A stretch of 64,000 bases of DNA from Sphingomonas chungangi (GCF_013778325.1 NZ_JACEIB010000025.1:213371-277370), one strand, 5' to 3'. Shown: positions 18,298-27,520, counted from the first letter of the stretch. Made by a program: numbers and translations. The notes: generated by a model from the letters alone, not told the origin.

Positions 18298-18899
18298 GGG
18301 CGGCAATATCGGATTCCTCGGGCGCGGAGGCAAGCGAGGAGACGCATCACCTGATTACGCGTTTCGAAGCGGGTCGTTCCTGTGTCGATCACGAAATCGG
18401 CGCGGCGGCGCTTCTCGCGATCCGGCACTTGCAGGCGCAGGATGTGGGTGAATTTCGCCTGGCTCATGCCCGGCCGCGCGAGCACGCGCTTGCGCTGCAT
18501 CCAGGCCGGCGCGGAGACAACGATGGTGGCATCCATGCGCCGCTCGCCGCGCTTCTCGAAAAGCAGCGGCACGTCGTCGATCAAGATCGCGCGGGAGCGG
18601 TGGCGGCGCACGAAATCGCGGCGCATCGCGTGGACGGCTGGATGGACGATCCGCTCAAGCCGCCGCAGCGCGTCCCGATTCCCGAACACCGCCTTGCCCA
18701 GCGCAATGCGATCGACACCTTTGAGACCGGTGACACCGGGAAAGGCAGCCTCGATGGCGGGCAACAGAATGCCGCCCGGGCCTTGGAGTTCGTGCACGGC
18801 CGCATCCGCATCGAACACCGGCACGCCGGCGGCGCGGAACATCGCAGCGACGGTCGACTTGCCCATGCCGATCGAACCGGTGAGGCCTATGACTATCAT
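18258..18899 (-). CDS. coaE: Dephospho-CoA kinase
   Basis: 213 residues; final step of coenzyme A synthesis. P-loop GLTGSIGMGKST at residues 5-16, FDADAAVHEL, the HPAVHAMRRDF motif and LIDDVPLLFEK are all present. The C-terminal 15 residues overlap the dnaQ start; the kinase core ends well before. The start shares ATGA with aroE's stop. Confidence 0.95.
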   Translation of the reverse strand: MIVIGLTGSIGMGKSTVAAMFRAAGVPVFDADAAVHELQGPGGILLPAIEAAFPGVTGLKGVDRIALGKAVFGNRDALRRLERIVHPAVHAMRRDFVRRHRSRAILIDDVPLLFEKRGERRMDATIVVSAPAWMQRKRVLARPGMSQAKFTHILRLQVPDREKRRRADFVIDTGTTRFETRNQVMRLLACLRARGIRYCRPCAKSSSTPKPPA

Positions 18900-19747
18900 G
18901 ACGTGAGCATCGCCCGCAATTCGGCATCGCGATCGCGCGGCGGATCGGCGCCGAAGAACAGCCGGAAGGCGACGGCCGCCTGGCCGATCAGCATCTCCAG
19001 CCCGTCGACCGTGCGCAACCCGGCGACGCGCGCTTGCTGGAGGAACGGTGTATCGGTCGGCGCCGTGACGATGTCGTAGGCGATGCTGCCGGGCGGCGCA
19101 TGACTGAAATCAAAGGCGAGCGGCGGCTGGCCGGTCATGCCGAGCGAGGTGGCGTTGACAATCAGATCGAGGCAGCCGGCGCGATCGTCGAACGCGAAGT
19201 CGGACGGCGTCGCGAACTGATCGAGCGGCGCGACATGATGCTCCCCCTCGGCCAGCTCGGCGAGCAGGGTCTCGGCCTTGGCTGGATCGCGACCCGCCAG
19301 CACCAGCACGAAGCCTTCCCCCGCCAGCGCCGAGACGATCGCCCGCGCCGCGCCGCCGGTGCCGAGCACGCGCGCCATGCGGAAAAGATGTCGATGCCGC
19401 AGGAAAGGCCGGAGCGGCTCGATGAACCCCGCCGCGTCGGTGTTATGCCCCGTCAGCAAACCATCGGCCTCGCGAACGATCGTATTCACCGCGCCGATCG
19501 TCTCGGCGGACGGATCGAGACGGTCGAGAAGCGGCATAACCGCCTGCTTGTGCGGCATAGTGACGTTGCAGCCGCACCAATCCGGATCGGGGCGGCGTTC
19601 GGCGATGTAATCGGCGAGATCGTCGGCCTTCACATGAGCGCAGCGATAGTCGCCGGGCAGGCCCAGAGCCTCCAGCCAGAAACGGTGGATCTTCGGCGAC
19701 TTGGACTGCGTGATCGGATCGCCGATCACCTCGGCATAGACGGTCAC
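18896..19747 (-). CDS. aroE: Shikimate dehydrogenase
   Basis: 283 residues; NADP-dependent reduction of dehydroshikimate in aromatic amino acid synthesis. Substrate-binding SKSPKIH, catalytic Lys in NVTMPHKQAVMP, Asp in NTDAAGF, the dinucleotide loop GTGGAARAI and the C-terminal DGLEMLIGQAAVAF are all visible. The start is GTG, sharing GTGA with the maf stop. Confidence 0.95.
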   Translation of the reverse strand: MTVYAEVIGDPITQSKSPKIHRFWLEALGLPGDYRCAHVKADDLADYIAERRPDPDWCGCNVTMPHKQAVMPLLDRLDPSAETIGAVNTIVREADGLLTGHNTDAAGFIEPLRPFLRHRHLFRMARVLGTGGAARAIVSALAGEGFVLVLAGRDPAKAETLLAELAEGEHHVAPLDQFATPSDFAFDDRAGCLDLIVNATSLGMTGQPPLAFDFSHAPPGSIAYDIVTAPTDTPFLQQARVAGLRTVDGLEMLIGQAAVAFRLFFGADPPRDRDAELRAMLTS

Positions 19748-20337
19748 GCCAGCATCTCGCCGATATCGCGCAGCCAGCCGAGCAACGGCATCAACGGCAT
19801 GCCGAGGATGGTGAACTGGCTACCCTCCAGCTTGGAGAAGATCTGTACACCCGGCCCCTCGATCCGGAAGCAGCCGACGCAGCCGGAAATCGCCGGCCAT
19901 TCGGCATCGAGATAGGATTCCAGGAAGGCATCCGAAAAATCGCGGACCTGCAGCCTGGCGACATCGACATGCCGCCACACCGGCATGCCGTCCCGCGCGC
20001 CGACCGCGGCGCTCACCAGCCTGTGCGATCCGCCGCGCATCATGCGGAGTTGTTCGGCCGCCCGCTCACGCGAATCCGGCTTGTCGAGCATGGCACCGTC
20101 CGCCAGCGCCATCACCGAATCGCTGCCGATCACCGTTCGCCCTGGCATCCGCAGCGATACAGCGACCGCCTTCAGTTCGGCGAGTGCATCGGCGAGGCCC
20201 CGCGCCGCGATCCCATCCGCTTTCAGTGATTCTTTCGCGGCATCTTCATCGACCTGCGGGCGTACCACCTCGAACGACACACCGGCTGCCTCCAGCATCG
20301 CACGACGCGACGCGCTACCCGATGCGAGCACGATCAT
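19744..20337 (-). CDS. maf: Maf family nucleotide pyrophosphatase
   Basis: 197 residues. Maf proteins hydrolyse non-canonical or canonical NTPs (dTTP/UTP type in YhdE) and were first linked to septum inhibition. LASGSASRRAML near the N-terminus is the signature; VIGSDSVMAL and the SYLDAEWPAISGCVGCFRIEG segment follow. Overlaps its upstream neighbour by ATGA. Confidence 0.92.
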   Translation of the reverse strand: MIVLASGSASRRAMLEAAGVSFEVVRPQVDEDAAKESLKADGIAARGLADALAELKAVAVSLRMPGRTVIGSDSVMALADGAMLDKPDSRERAAEQLRMMRGGSHRLVSAAVGARDGMPVWRHVDVARLQVRDFSDAFLESYLDAEWPAISGCVGCFRIEGPGVQIFSKLEGSQFTILGMPLMPLLGWLRDIGEMLA

Positions 20338-21161
20338 GCGCGCGCCGGCAGCTTCTCGCGCCGCTCGGTGACGAGGTTGATGATCGCCGCCGCCGTTTCC
20401 TCGATCGAGCGCCGGGTGACGTCGATGGTCGGCCAGCCATGATCCGAGAACATGCGGCGCGCATAGGCCAGTTCGCGCGTCACGCGATCCTGATCGACAT
20501 AAGCCGTCTCGGCCTTCTCGTTCAGCGAAAGCAGGCGGTTGCGGCGGATCTGGATCAGCCGGTCGGCGCTGGTGGTGAGGCCGACGACCAACGGCTTCTG
20601 CAGCGTGAAGAGGTTGGGCGGCGGCGGGCTTTCCACCACCAGCGGGATGTTCGCCACGCGATAACCGCGATTGGCGAGATAGATGGAGGTCGGCGTCTTG
20701 GACGAACGTGAAACGCCGGCGAGCACGATATCTGCCTCCTCCCATTCGTGGGCATCGATGCCGTCGTCATGCGCGATCGTGTAGTGGATCGCCTCCACCC
20801 GATCGAAATAGGCCGCATCGAGCGCGTGCTGACCGCCCGGCCGGCTGATCGTCTCCTTGCCGAGCAGGCGAGACAGCGCGCCGATCACCGGATCGAGCGC
20901 CGAGACCGCATGCAGCCCCATCGCATGGCATCGCGATTCCAGACGTCGTCGCACGGTGGAATTGACGAGCGTGTAGATGACCAGGCCGGGTTTGGCGGCG
21001 ATCTCGGTCAGCACGCGATCGAGATGGCCCTCGGAGCGCACCATCGGCCAGAAATGCTTGACCGCCTCGACGCCTTCGAACTGGGCGAGGCCGGCCTTGG
21101 CGACATTCTCCAGCGTCTCGCCGGTGGAATCCGAGAGAAGGTGGAGGTGGAGACGCGTCAT
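20334..21161 (-). CDS. ppsR: Pyruvate, phosphate dikinase regulatory protein (bifunctional kinase/pyrophosphorylase, DUF299)
   Basis: 275 residues. Family members phosphorylate and dephosphorylate pyruvate phosphate dikinase or PEP synthase, controlling PEP/pyruvate flux. HLLSDSTGETLENVAKA opens the protein, and the P-loop-like AGVSRSSKTPTSIYLANRGY lies near residue 153. In Caulobacter and Rickettsia the equivalent gene borders the replication origin opposite hemE, as here. Start ATG 21161. Confidence 0.92.
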   Translation of the reverse strand: MTRLHLHLLSDSTGETLENVAKAGLAQFEGVEAVKHFWPMVRSEGHLDRVLTEIAAKPGLVIYTLVNSTVRRRLESRCHAMGLHAVSALDPVIGALSRLLGKETISRPGGQHALDAAYFDRVEAIHYTIAHDDGIDAHEWEEADIVLAGVSRSSKTPTSIYLANRGYRVANIPLVVESPPPPNLFTLQKPLVVGLTTSADRLIQIRRNRLLSLNEKAETAYVDQDRVTRELAYARRMFSDHGWPTIDVTRRSIEETAAAIINLVTERREKLPARA

Positions 21162-21482
21162 ATCCTCGGGCTTGATCCGTTGCCTGCCGCTCTTGGGCCG
21201 AAAGCTGTGGATAAGCATGGGTGAGGCACGCCGACAAGCCGAGGGATACCGCAATGGCATCGATTCGCTACCGCTGTGTGGCGGTAATCCTACGGATTCG
21301 CTCACAAGGGGGCGGAGATTCCCCCAGCCTGTGGAAAAGGGGGAGGAATCGAATCGACTCGCGCCGACTCCGCGAGTCGCCGCGACAGCGCTTCTGTTGG
21401 CAATTGCGGGCCATCCGAATAAACCCCGCGACCAAGCCGCCTACTGACTATCAACCACCCATGACTCTAAATAAGGAATGAT
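21162..21482. other. Putative chromosomal replication origin (oriC) between ppsR and hemE
   Basis: This 321-base gap has no credible gene. It has a perfect DnaA box TGTGGATAA (21206-21214) and a one-mismatch box TGTGGAAAA (21330-21338). It also holds nine GANTC sites (starting 21262, 21295, 21317, 21346, 21351, 21356, 21366, 21374 and 21463), where roughly one is expected by chance. AT-richer DNA lies at 21463-21484 before hemE. Genes leave it in both directions (ppsR on -, hemE on +). The hemE/DUF299 position matches the known origins of Caulobacter and Rickettsia. Direct proof would need replication or skew data. Confidence 0.75.
21206..21214 (-). promoter_or_regulatory. DnaA box
   Basis: TGTGGATAA on the + strand is the exact complement of the consensus TTATCCACA bound by DnaA. 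It lies 45 bases before the ppsR start codon in the predicted origin. It is the only exact match I found in this gap. Confidence 0.75.
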
Positions 21483-22511
21483 ATGGGGTCCGGACCCGAT
21501 CGCCCTCTTCTCGCCGTGCTCAGGGGCGAGCGGCGCAATCCGCCGCCCGTCTGGCTCATGCGTCAGGCCGGCCGGTACTTGCCAGAATATCGCGAGCTGA
21601 GGGCAACCAAGGGCGGGTTCCTCGAGCTGTGCTACGATCCGGAGGCCGCCGCCGAGGTGACGCTCCAGCCAATCCGCCGCTTCGGCTTCGACGGCGCGAT
21701 CCTGTTTTCGGACATCCTCGTGATTCCGCATGCGCTGGGACAGGATCTCAGTTTCACCGTCGGCGAGGGGCCGAGGCTCGCACCTCCGCTCAAGGATATG
21801 CCGCTGGAGGGCCTCCGGACTGCCCATGAGCGCCTACGACCCATCTATGAGACCGTGAGACGGGTCGCGGCGGCGCTGCCGCCTGAGACCACCTTCCTGG
21901 GCTTTGCAGGGTCGCCGTGGACGGTCGCCACCTACATGGTTGCCGGCGAGGGATCGAAGGATCAGGCCGAAACGCGCAGGCTAGCCTATCTGGAGCCGGA
22001 GCGGTTCGGCGCGATCATCCATGTGATCGCCGAGCTGACGGTCGAGTATCTGACGGGGCAGATCGAGGCGGGCGTCCACGCCGTCCAGCTGTTCGACAGC
22101 TGGTCGGGGACGCTTTCTCCCGAGCAATTCTCGAGCTGGGTGATCGAGCCCAATGCGCGGATCGTCCGCGAATTGCGCAAGCGCCATCCCGAGACGCCGG
22201 TCATCGGCTTTCCCAAGGGTGCCGGCGGCAAGCTTGCTCTTTACGCGCAGGGTACCGGCGTCGACGCGATCGGGATCGACGAGACGGTCGATCCGCACTG
22301 GGCAAACGAGGTGCTGCCGGAAGGCCTGACCGTGCAGGGCAATCTCGATCCGCTGGCGTTGCTGGCCGGCGGCAAGACGCTGGAGCGCGCCGTCGCGGTG
22401 ATCCGCGAGGCTTTCGCCAACCGCCCGCATGTGTTCAATCTCGGCCATGGCATCACCCCGGAGGTGCCGGTGGCCCATGTCGAGCAGCTGCTAGAATTGG
22501 TGAGGACATGA
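21483..22511 (+). CDS. hemE: Uroporphyrinogen decarboxylase
   Basis: 342 residues; decarboxylates uroporphyrinogen III to coproporphyrinogen III in heme synthesis. Signature PVWLMRQAGRYLPEYR near residues 22-37, GFAGSPWTVATYMVAG near 142-157, and the C-terminal FNLGHGITPEVP. AAGGA lies five bases before the ATG. Overlaps hemJ by ATGA. Confidence 0.97.
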   Translation: MGSGPDRPLLAVLRGERRNPPPVWLMRQAGRYLPEYRELRATKGGFLELCYDPEAAAEVTLQPIRRFGFDGAILFSDILVIPHALGQDLSFTVGEGPRLAPPLKDMPLEGLRTAHERLRPIYETVRRVAAALPPETTFLGFAGSPWTVATYMVAGEGSKDQAETRRLAYLEPERFGAIIHVIAELTVEYLTGQIEAGVHAVQLFDSWSGTLSPEQFSSWVIEPNARIVRELRKRHPETPVIGFPKGAGGKLALYAQGTGVDAIGIDETVDPHWANEVLPEGLTVQGNLDPLALLAGGKTLERAVAVIREAFANRPHVFNLGHGITPEVPVAHVEQLLELVRT

Positions 22512-22963
22512 TGACGAATGCTATCGGCTGGTTGGGCGAGGCCTATCCGTGGGTGAAAGCAGCGCACCTGATTGTCGTGATCTTCTGGATCGCCGGCCTG
22601 TTCATGCTGCCGCGCTTCATGATCTACCAGTGCGAAACCTTAACGGGATCGCCTGAGGACAAGGCCTGGACGGAACGGGTAGAGCGGCTGCGCAGGATCA
22701 TCATCAATCCATCGATGATCCTTGTCTGGATTTTGGGCTTATCTCTTGCCTTCGACATCGGCGCATTCGATCAGGGCTGGTTTCACGCCAAGTTCGCGCT
22801 CGTCATCGCTTTGTCCGGATATCATGGCTGGGCGGTCGGCGCGGCGAAGAAGGTCGCGCGGGGCCATCGTCCCGCCAGCACCAGGGCGCTGCGCATCATG
22901 AACGAGATCCCGAGCATCGCGACGATCCTGATCGTCATCCTGGTGATCGTGAAGCCATTCTGA
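22508..22963 (+). CDS. hemJ: Protoporphyrinogen oxidase HemJ
   Basis: 151-residue membrane protein with about four helices. HemJ oxidises protoporphyrinogen IX in bacteria lacking HemY/HemG. Visible: AAHLIVVIFWIAGLFMLPRFMIY (conserved His in the first helix), WHAKF-like GWFHAKFALVIALSGYHGW, and a C-terminal helix ILIVILVIVKPF. Coupling to hemE by ATGA supports the heme role. Confidence 0.93.
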   Translation: MMTNAIGWLGEAYPWVKAAHLIVVIFWIAGLFMLPRFMIYQCETLTGSPEDKAWTERVERLRRIIINPSMILVWILGLSLAFDIGAFDQGWFHAKFALVIALSGYHGWAVGAAKKVARGHRPASTRALRIMNEIPSIATILIVILVIVKPF

Positions 22964-22978
22964 GCGGGGAGATCGCCA

Positions 22979-23320
22979 ATGCTGTTTGCCGCCCTTGCCA
23001 TGTCCACCGTCAGCCCGACAGTCTCGACCTTCGATCCCGATCTTCGCTGCGTGGCCGTGTTCAGCTATGCTGAAACCAAGGTGGATGCGTCGGCCCAGGC
23101 CGGGATCACCGCGGGCCTGATGTATTATTACGGCCGCCTCGATGGACGGCATCCGGGTTACGACATGGAAGGCGAGATGCGAAAGCTGACGTCGGCCGGC
23201 TACGATGCGCAGTCGGTGCAGGCCGACCTGCAGCGCTGCGGCGGCGATATGCAGAGGAAGGGCGAGTACCTTCAGCAGATCGGCCGTGCGCTTGAGGGAA
23301 AGACCGGCACCGCTCCGTGA
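22979..23320 (+). CDS. Small exported hypothetical protein
   Basis: 113 residues: short hydrophobic start (MLFAALAMSTVSPTVS), then a probably helical domain containing two cysteines (DLRCVAVF and LQRCGGDM) that could form a disulfide. I do not recognise the family. GGGGAG lies seven bases before the ATG and the gene follows hemJ by 15 bases, so it may be cotranscribed. No signs of transfer. Confidence 0.7.
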   Translation: MLFAALAMSTVSPTVSTFDPDLRCVAVFSYAETKVDASAQAGITAGLMYYYGRLDGRHPGYDMEGEMRKLTSAGYDAQSVQADLQRCGGDMQRKGEYLQQIGRALEGKTGTAP

Positions 23321-23388
23321 GATATGGCCGCCTTGCCACAGGCCGCCGCGCTTCCCATATCCGTTCGGCGTAAGCGCCGCGCGCTCGC

Positions 23389-23511
23389 TTGACTTGCGAA
23401 AATCCGCAGCCTAACCGCCGATTCAAGGCCAACCCATCCGGGCCGGCCTTCATTCCCGACATCGACGTATCCCGTCCCTCACCCCGTCGCGAATCCCCTT
23501 CCAGGACCGTC
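23389..23511 (+). promoter_or_regulatory. Possible rho promoter and C-rich leader
   Basis: TTGACT (23389-23394) with a 17-base spacer and a weak TAACCG could be a sigma-70 promoter. The following leader is C-rich and G-poor (about 46% C, 20% G over 23441-23511), the composition of Rho-binding (rut) sites. Rho genes are autoregulated in Escherichia coli by attenuation in their leader, so a similar role is possible here. No hairpin stands out. Confidence 0.35.
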
Positions 23512-24768
23512 ATGCACCTCAAAGACCTCAAGAAGACCGCCCCCGCCGACCTCGTCACCATGGCCGAGGAGCTCGGCGTCGAGGGCGCGTCCACGCTGCG
23601 CAAGCAGGACCTGATGTTCGCCATCCTGAAGGAGCAGGCGGAACAGGGCGATCAGATCATGGGCGAGGGCACGATCGAGGTGCTGCCCGACGGCTTCGGC
23701 TTCCTGCGCTCTCCCCAGGCCAATTACCTTGCCGGGCCGGACGACATCTATGTCTCGCCCAACCAGGTGCGGAAGTTCGGCCTGCGCACCGGCGACACCG
23801 TTGATGGCGAGATCCGCGCGCCCAAGGACGGCGAGCGCTATTTCGCGCTGACCAAGCTCAACACGATTAATTTCGACGATCCCGACGCGGTCCGTCATCG
23901 CGTCAATTTCGACAACCTGACGCCGCTCTATCCCGAATCGAAGCTGACGCTCGATCCGGGCGATCCGACCCAGAAGGACAAGTCGGCGCGCGTCATCGAC
24001 ATCGTCTCGCCGCAGGGCAAGGGCCAGCGCACGCTGATCGTCGCCCCGCCGCGCGTCGGCAAGACGGTGATGCTGCAGAACATCGCCAAGGCGATCACCG
24101 ACAACCACCCCGAAGTCTTCCTGATCGTGCTGCTGATCGACGAGCGGCCCGAGGAAGTCACCGACATGCAGCGCAGCGTGAAGGGCGAAGTCGTCTCGTC
24201 CACCTTCGACGAACCCGCCACCCGCCACGTCCAGGTCGCCGAGATGGTGATCGAGAAGGCCAAACGCCTGGTCGAGCACAAGAAGGACGTGGTGATCCTG
24301 CTCGATTCGATCACGCGCCTCGGCCGCGCCTACAACACCGTCGTCCCCTCCTCGGGCAAGGTGCTGACCGGCGGTGTCGATGCCAACGCGCTGCAGCGCC
24401 CGAAGCGCTTCTTCGGTGCTGCCCGCAACATCGAGGAAGGCGGCTCGCTCTCGATCATCGCCACCGCCCTGATCGACACCGGCAGCCGCATGGACGAGGT
24501 GATCTTCGAGGAGTTCAAGGGCACCGGCAACTCCGAGATCGTGCTGGACCGCAAGGTGGCCGACAAGCGCATCTTCCCGGCGATGGACGTCGGCAAGTCC
24601 GGCACCCGCAAGGAGGAACTGCTGGTCGAGAAGGGCAAGCTCTCGAAGATGTGGGTGCTGCGCCGGATCCTCATGCAGATGGGGACGACCGACGCGATGG
24701 AGTTCCTGCTCGACAAGATGAAGGACTCCAAGACCAACGAGGATTTCTTCGACTCGATGAACCAGTAA
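23512..24768 (+). CDS. rho: Transcription termination factor Rho
   Basis: 418 residues; hexameric RNA helicase ending transcription. N-terminal [20 protein letters not shown], cold-shock-like RNA-binding [22 protein letters not shown] (61-82), Walker A APPRVGKT (178-185), [12 protein letters not shown], Walker [17 protein letters not shown] and the Q/R-loop regions are all present. The chosen ATG starts the conserved domain; an in-frame codon at 23389 would add 41 residues without family support. Confidence 0.98.
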   Translation: MHLKDLKKTAPADLVTMAEELGVEGASTLRKQDLMFAILKEQAEQGDQIMGEGTIEVLPDGFGFLRSPQANYLAGPDDIYVSPNQVRKFGLRTGDTVDGEIRAPKDGERYFALTKLNTINFDDPDAVRHRVNFDNLTPLYPESKLTLDPGDPTQKDKSARVIDIVSPQGKGQRTLIVAPPRVGKTVMLQNIAKAITDNHPEVFLIVLLIDERPEEVTDMQRSVKGEVVSSTFDEPATRHVQVAEMVIEKAKRLVEHKKDVVILLDSITRLGRAYNTVVPSSGKVLTGGVDANALQRPKRFFGAARNIEEGGSLSIIATALIDTGSRMDEVIFEEFKGTGNSEIVLDRKVADKRIFPAMDVGKSGTRKEELLVEKGKLSKMWVLRRILMQMGTTDAMEFLLDKMKDSKTNEDFFDSMNQ

Positions 24769-24777
24769 GCGCGGCGG

Positions 24778-25407
24778 ATGGCGGCGCTCGACTTCGCCGA
24801 CATCCTGTCCGCCGGCGGGCTGGCGGCGCTTGCGCAGGTTCTTGCGATCGACCTGATGCTGGCCGGCGACAATGTCGTCGTGCTGGGAACACTGGCGGCG
24901 GGGCTGCCGGCGGATCAGCGCCGCAAGGTACTTACCATCGGTGTCGGCATCGCGCTCGCCTGCCTGATCGCCTTCGCGCTGGTCGCGACGCAGCTGCTCA
25001 AGGTGATCGGGCTGCTACTGGCGGGCGGCCTGCTGCTGCTCTGGGTGGCGTGGAAACTGTTTCGAGAACTGAGAGCGAGCGATCACGCTTCAGCCACGGA
25101 AAGAGCCCCGCCCCCGCCTCGCAGTTTCGGCCGCGCCGTTCTCCAGCTGGCGCTCGCCGATCTCTCCATGAGCCTGGACAACGTGCTGGCGGTGGCGGGC
25201 GCCGCCCGCGCGCATCCGGCGGTGCTGTTCATCGGCCTGGCCACTTCCGTGACCCTGATGGCGGTGGCCGCCAACTTCATCGCCCGCTTCATCGAACGCC
25301 ACCGCTGGATCGCTTATGTCGGTCTGTGCGTAATCCTCTGGGTCGCCGGCCGGATGATCTGGCAGGGCATGGTGGACCCGGACATCGGACTGCTCGGCGT
25401 TCTCTAA
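24778..25407 (+). CDS. TerC/YjbE family integral membrane protein
   Basis: 209 residues with about six to seven membrane helices. The TerC signature is in QVLAIDLMLAGDNVVVLGTLA (acidic residues in the first helix) and repeats in LALADLSMSLDNVLAVAGAA, the two-fold Asp-Asn motif of this group. Relatives export manganese or are tied to tellurite resistance. It starts nine bases after rho. Its end overlaps the convergent yggS by four bases. Confidence 0.88.
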   Translation: MAALDFADILSAGGLAALAQVLAIDLMLAGDNVVVLGTLAAGLPADQRRKVLTIGVGIALACLIAFALVATQLLKVIGLLLAGGLLLLWVAWKLFRELRASDHASATERAPPPPRSFGRAVLQLALADLSMSLDNVLAVAGAARAHPAVLFIGLATSVTLMAVAANFIARFIERHRWIAYVGLCVILWVAGRMIWQGMVDPDIGLLGVL

Positions 25408-26075
25408 CCCCGTGCGCCGAACAGCGCCGTTCCCACTCTCACCTCGGTCGCGCCGAGCATGATCGCGGTCTCGTAATCGCCCGACATGCCCATGCTCAGG
25501 CGCGCCAGATCGTAATCCTTGGCCAGCTTGGCGAGCAGCGCGAAATAGGGTGCTGCCTCCAGGTCCGCCGGTGGCACCGCCATCAAGCCGACGATTGGCA
25601 GACCGGCCTCGCGTGCTTCGGTGAGCAAAGCCGGAAGATCGGCGATCGCGCAGCCACCCTTCTGGTCTTCCTCGCCGATATTCACCTGGATGAAGCAATC
25701 GGGACGTTTGCCGACTGTCGCCATCGCCTTGCTGATCGCTTGCACCAGCGAAGATCGATCCACCGAATGGATCGCATCGAACAGCGCTACCGCGTCTGCC
25801 GCCTTGTTGGACTGGAGCTGGCCGACGAGGTGCAGCACCACGTCCGGGTAACGCTCGCGAAGCGCCGACCACTTCGCCTGCGCCTCCTGCACGCGATTCT
25901 CGCCGAACACGCGATGGCCGGCTTCGAGCAACGGCACGATGCCGTCTGCCGATACCGTCTTGGAGATCGCGATCAGCGAGACGGACTTTGCATCCCGCCC
26001 GGCGATCCTCGCGTTATGGGCGATCGTCTGGCGGATGGCCGTCAGGCGGTCGGCGGCGGTAAGCGCTTCGGTCAT
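25404..26075 (-). CDS. YggS family pyridoxal phosphate homeostasis protein
   Basis: 223 residues, single-domain PLP-binding barrel (COG0325). The PLP lysine is in LIAISKTVSADGI (near residue 39), followed by FGENRVQEAQ, HLVGQLQSNKA and the C-terminal LSMGMSGDYETAIMLGATEVRVGTALFG phosphate-binding region. Family members keep vitamin B6 and amino acid pools balanced; no catalytic activity is firmly known. Confidence 0.93.
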   Translation of the reverse strand: MTEALTAADRLTAIRQTIAHNARIAGRDAKSVSLIAISKTVSADGIVPLLEAGHRVFGENRVQEAQAKWSALRERYPDVVLHLVGQLQSNKAADAVALFDAIHSVDRSSLVQAISKAMATVGKRPDCFIQVNIGEEDQKGGCAIADLPALLTEAREAGLPIVGLMAVPPADLEAAPYFALLAKLAKDYDLARLSMGMSGDYETAIMLGATEVRVGTALFGARG

Positions 26076-26120
26076 GGCGCGCCTATAGAGACGGCAACGT
26101 CACCCCGCCAAGCTCGACGA

Positions 26121-26819
26121 TCAGAACTTGAAGGCGGTGCCGATATAGACGGCCTGGCTGTCGCGCCGGTCATCGGAAAGCTGGACCAGCCTGTCCTTCT
26201 CGACCCGGTAACGCACGCCGCCGGTCACGTCGAACCGGCTGTTGATCGAATAGGAGCCGCCGAAATCAACCGCGACCGCCTGCTGCTCGGCGCCGATCAG
26301 GCGCGAGGTATCGCCGAAGCTGCGATCGGCGGCCACCGCAAGGCGGGTGCTCCAGTGCTTGCCGCCATAGCTGAGCGCAACGTCGGCGGCCTCGTGGCTG
26401 CCGGGCACCGTGCCGAGATCGACCTTGCTGTAATCGCTGGTGACGGCGAAGCGCTTCCAGCCCACCGCGACGCCGAGATTGTAGGCGTAAGGCGTGAAGC
26501 CGGCATAAGTGTTGGCCACCGCAGTTGCGCCGGGGGCGGGCGTGGCCCGGCTCGCGCGCACCGCGACGGTCACGCGGCGGCTGGCGCCTGGCCCGAGCGA
26601 CGGAGTGAAACGGAAGCCGGACGATGCGAGGCCGCCCCGGCCGAAGGTCGATCCGAATCTCGGATCGGCCGCGGCCGGTGTGAAAGAGCCGATCGAACTG
26701 GCCACATTCGCGGCGGGTTTGGGCGCGCGCTTCTTCTGGATCTGCGCGGCGGACGCGGCGTCGGGAACGAGCAGCAGCGCGAGACTCGCGACGACGACCC
26801 CCTTGCTGATTCCACTCAT
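26121..26819 (-). CDS. Exported beta-rich hypothetical protein (porin-like)
   Basis: 232 residues from ATG 26819 with signal peptide MSGISKGVVVASLALLLVPD..ASA. The rest alternates hydrophobic and polar residues in strands (YNLGVAVGWKRFAVTSDYSKV, YRVEKDRLVQL) and ends AVYIGTAFKF with terminal Phe, typical of small outer-membrane barrels. I do not recognise a named family. An alternative ATG lies 18 bases upstream. Confidence 0.7.
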   Translation of the reverse strand: MSGISKGVVVASLALLLVPDAASAAQIQKKRAPKPAANVASSIGSFTPAAADPRFGSTFGRGGLASSGFRFTPSLGPGASRRVTVAVRASRATPAPGATAVANTYAGFTPYAYNLGVAVGWKRFAVTSDYSKVDLGTVPGSHEAADVALSYGGKHWSTRLAVAADRSFGDTSRLIGAEQQAVAVDFGGSYSINSRFDVTGGVRYRVEKDRLVQLSDDRRDSQAVYIGTAFKF

Positions 26820-26980
26820 GATCCGACTCGCACGCATTCGTCTGACGAACTCCCCTGCGCTTCGGCGCCTAGCACGGCCAGAACGCGCGTGTCATCGGTT
26901 CGGACGGCCCCGTGGTACGGAATCGGGAGCCCTGTTGCATCCTATCCACATACCGGGTGGATCGGGCCTGTCCGCGGCGC

Positions 26981-27008
26981 TTGCCCAACCCCGCTTTGCC
27001 TCTATAGA
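26981..27008 (+). promoter_or_regulatory. Predicted sigma-70-type promoter for the DUF3576-leuS operon
   Basis: TTGCCC (26981-26986), 16 bases, then TATAGA (27003-27008); 4/6 matches in each box, 33 bases before the DUF3576 ATG. No other promoter is needed before lptE and holA, which overlap the preceding genes. Confidence 0.4.
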
Positions 27009-27041
27009 TGCGGGCTTCCACGCGCGTCCGAAGGCAGCTTG

Positions 27042-27503
27042 ATGATGCAGTTTCCCGCCCGCACCCTGCGCCCGATCGCCGGCGCCCTCACCGCCGCATT
27101 GCTGCTCGCCGGGTGCGCGCATCACGACAAGAGCAAGGCCAAGGCGCTCAGCGCCGATCTGGCCGCATCGAAGGTCACCCAGATCGGCGTCAACGCCTAT
27201 CTGTGGCGCGCCGCGCTCGACACCGTCTCGTTCATGCCGCTGGCGCAGGTGGATTCGAACGGCGGCGTGATCGTCACCGACTGGTACGCCAATCCCTCGA
27301 CGCCGAGCGAGCGGATGAAGCTCACCGTCTCGATCCTCGATCAGGACCTGCGGGCCGACGCCATCCGCGTCGCCGCCTCGCGCGAGATCAACCAGGGCGG
27401 CAACTGGGTCGAGGCGCCGGTCGCCGCGCAGACGGTGCAGAAGCTGGAGGATGTCATCCTGCAGCGCGCCCGCGATCTGCGCCGCGGCGCCATCACGGGC
27501 TGA
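27042..27503 (+). CDS. DUF3576 domain lipoprotein
   Basis: 153 residues with a lipoprotein signal ending LLLAGC ([20 protein letters not shown]...), then the DUF3576 domain: [39 protein letters not shown] and [19 protein letters not shown]. Members are alphaproteobacterial envelope lipoproteins of unknown function. It lies 17 bases before leuS, ahead of lptE, a repeated context in this class. Start ATG 27042 or 27045. Confidence 0.88.
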   Translation: MMQFPARTLRPIAGALTAALLLAGCAHHDKSKAKALSADLAASKVTQIGVNAYLWRAALDTVSFMPLAQVDSNGGVIVTDWYANPSTPSERMKLTVSILDQDLRADAIRVAASREINQGGNWVEAPVAAQTVQKLEDVILQRARDLRRGAITG

Positions 27504-27520
27504 CGCCCGCAAAAGGACTT

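Noticed and set aside
21206-21338. CtrA half-site pairs (TTAA-N7-TTAA) at the putative origin
   Set aside because: I looked for the Caulobacter-type CtrA boxes in the gap and found none, so CtrA control of the origin is not claimed.
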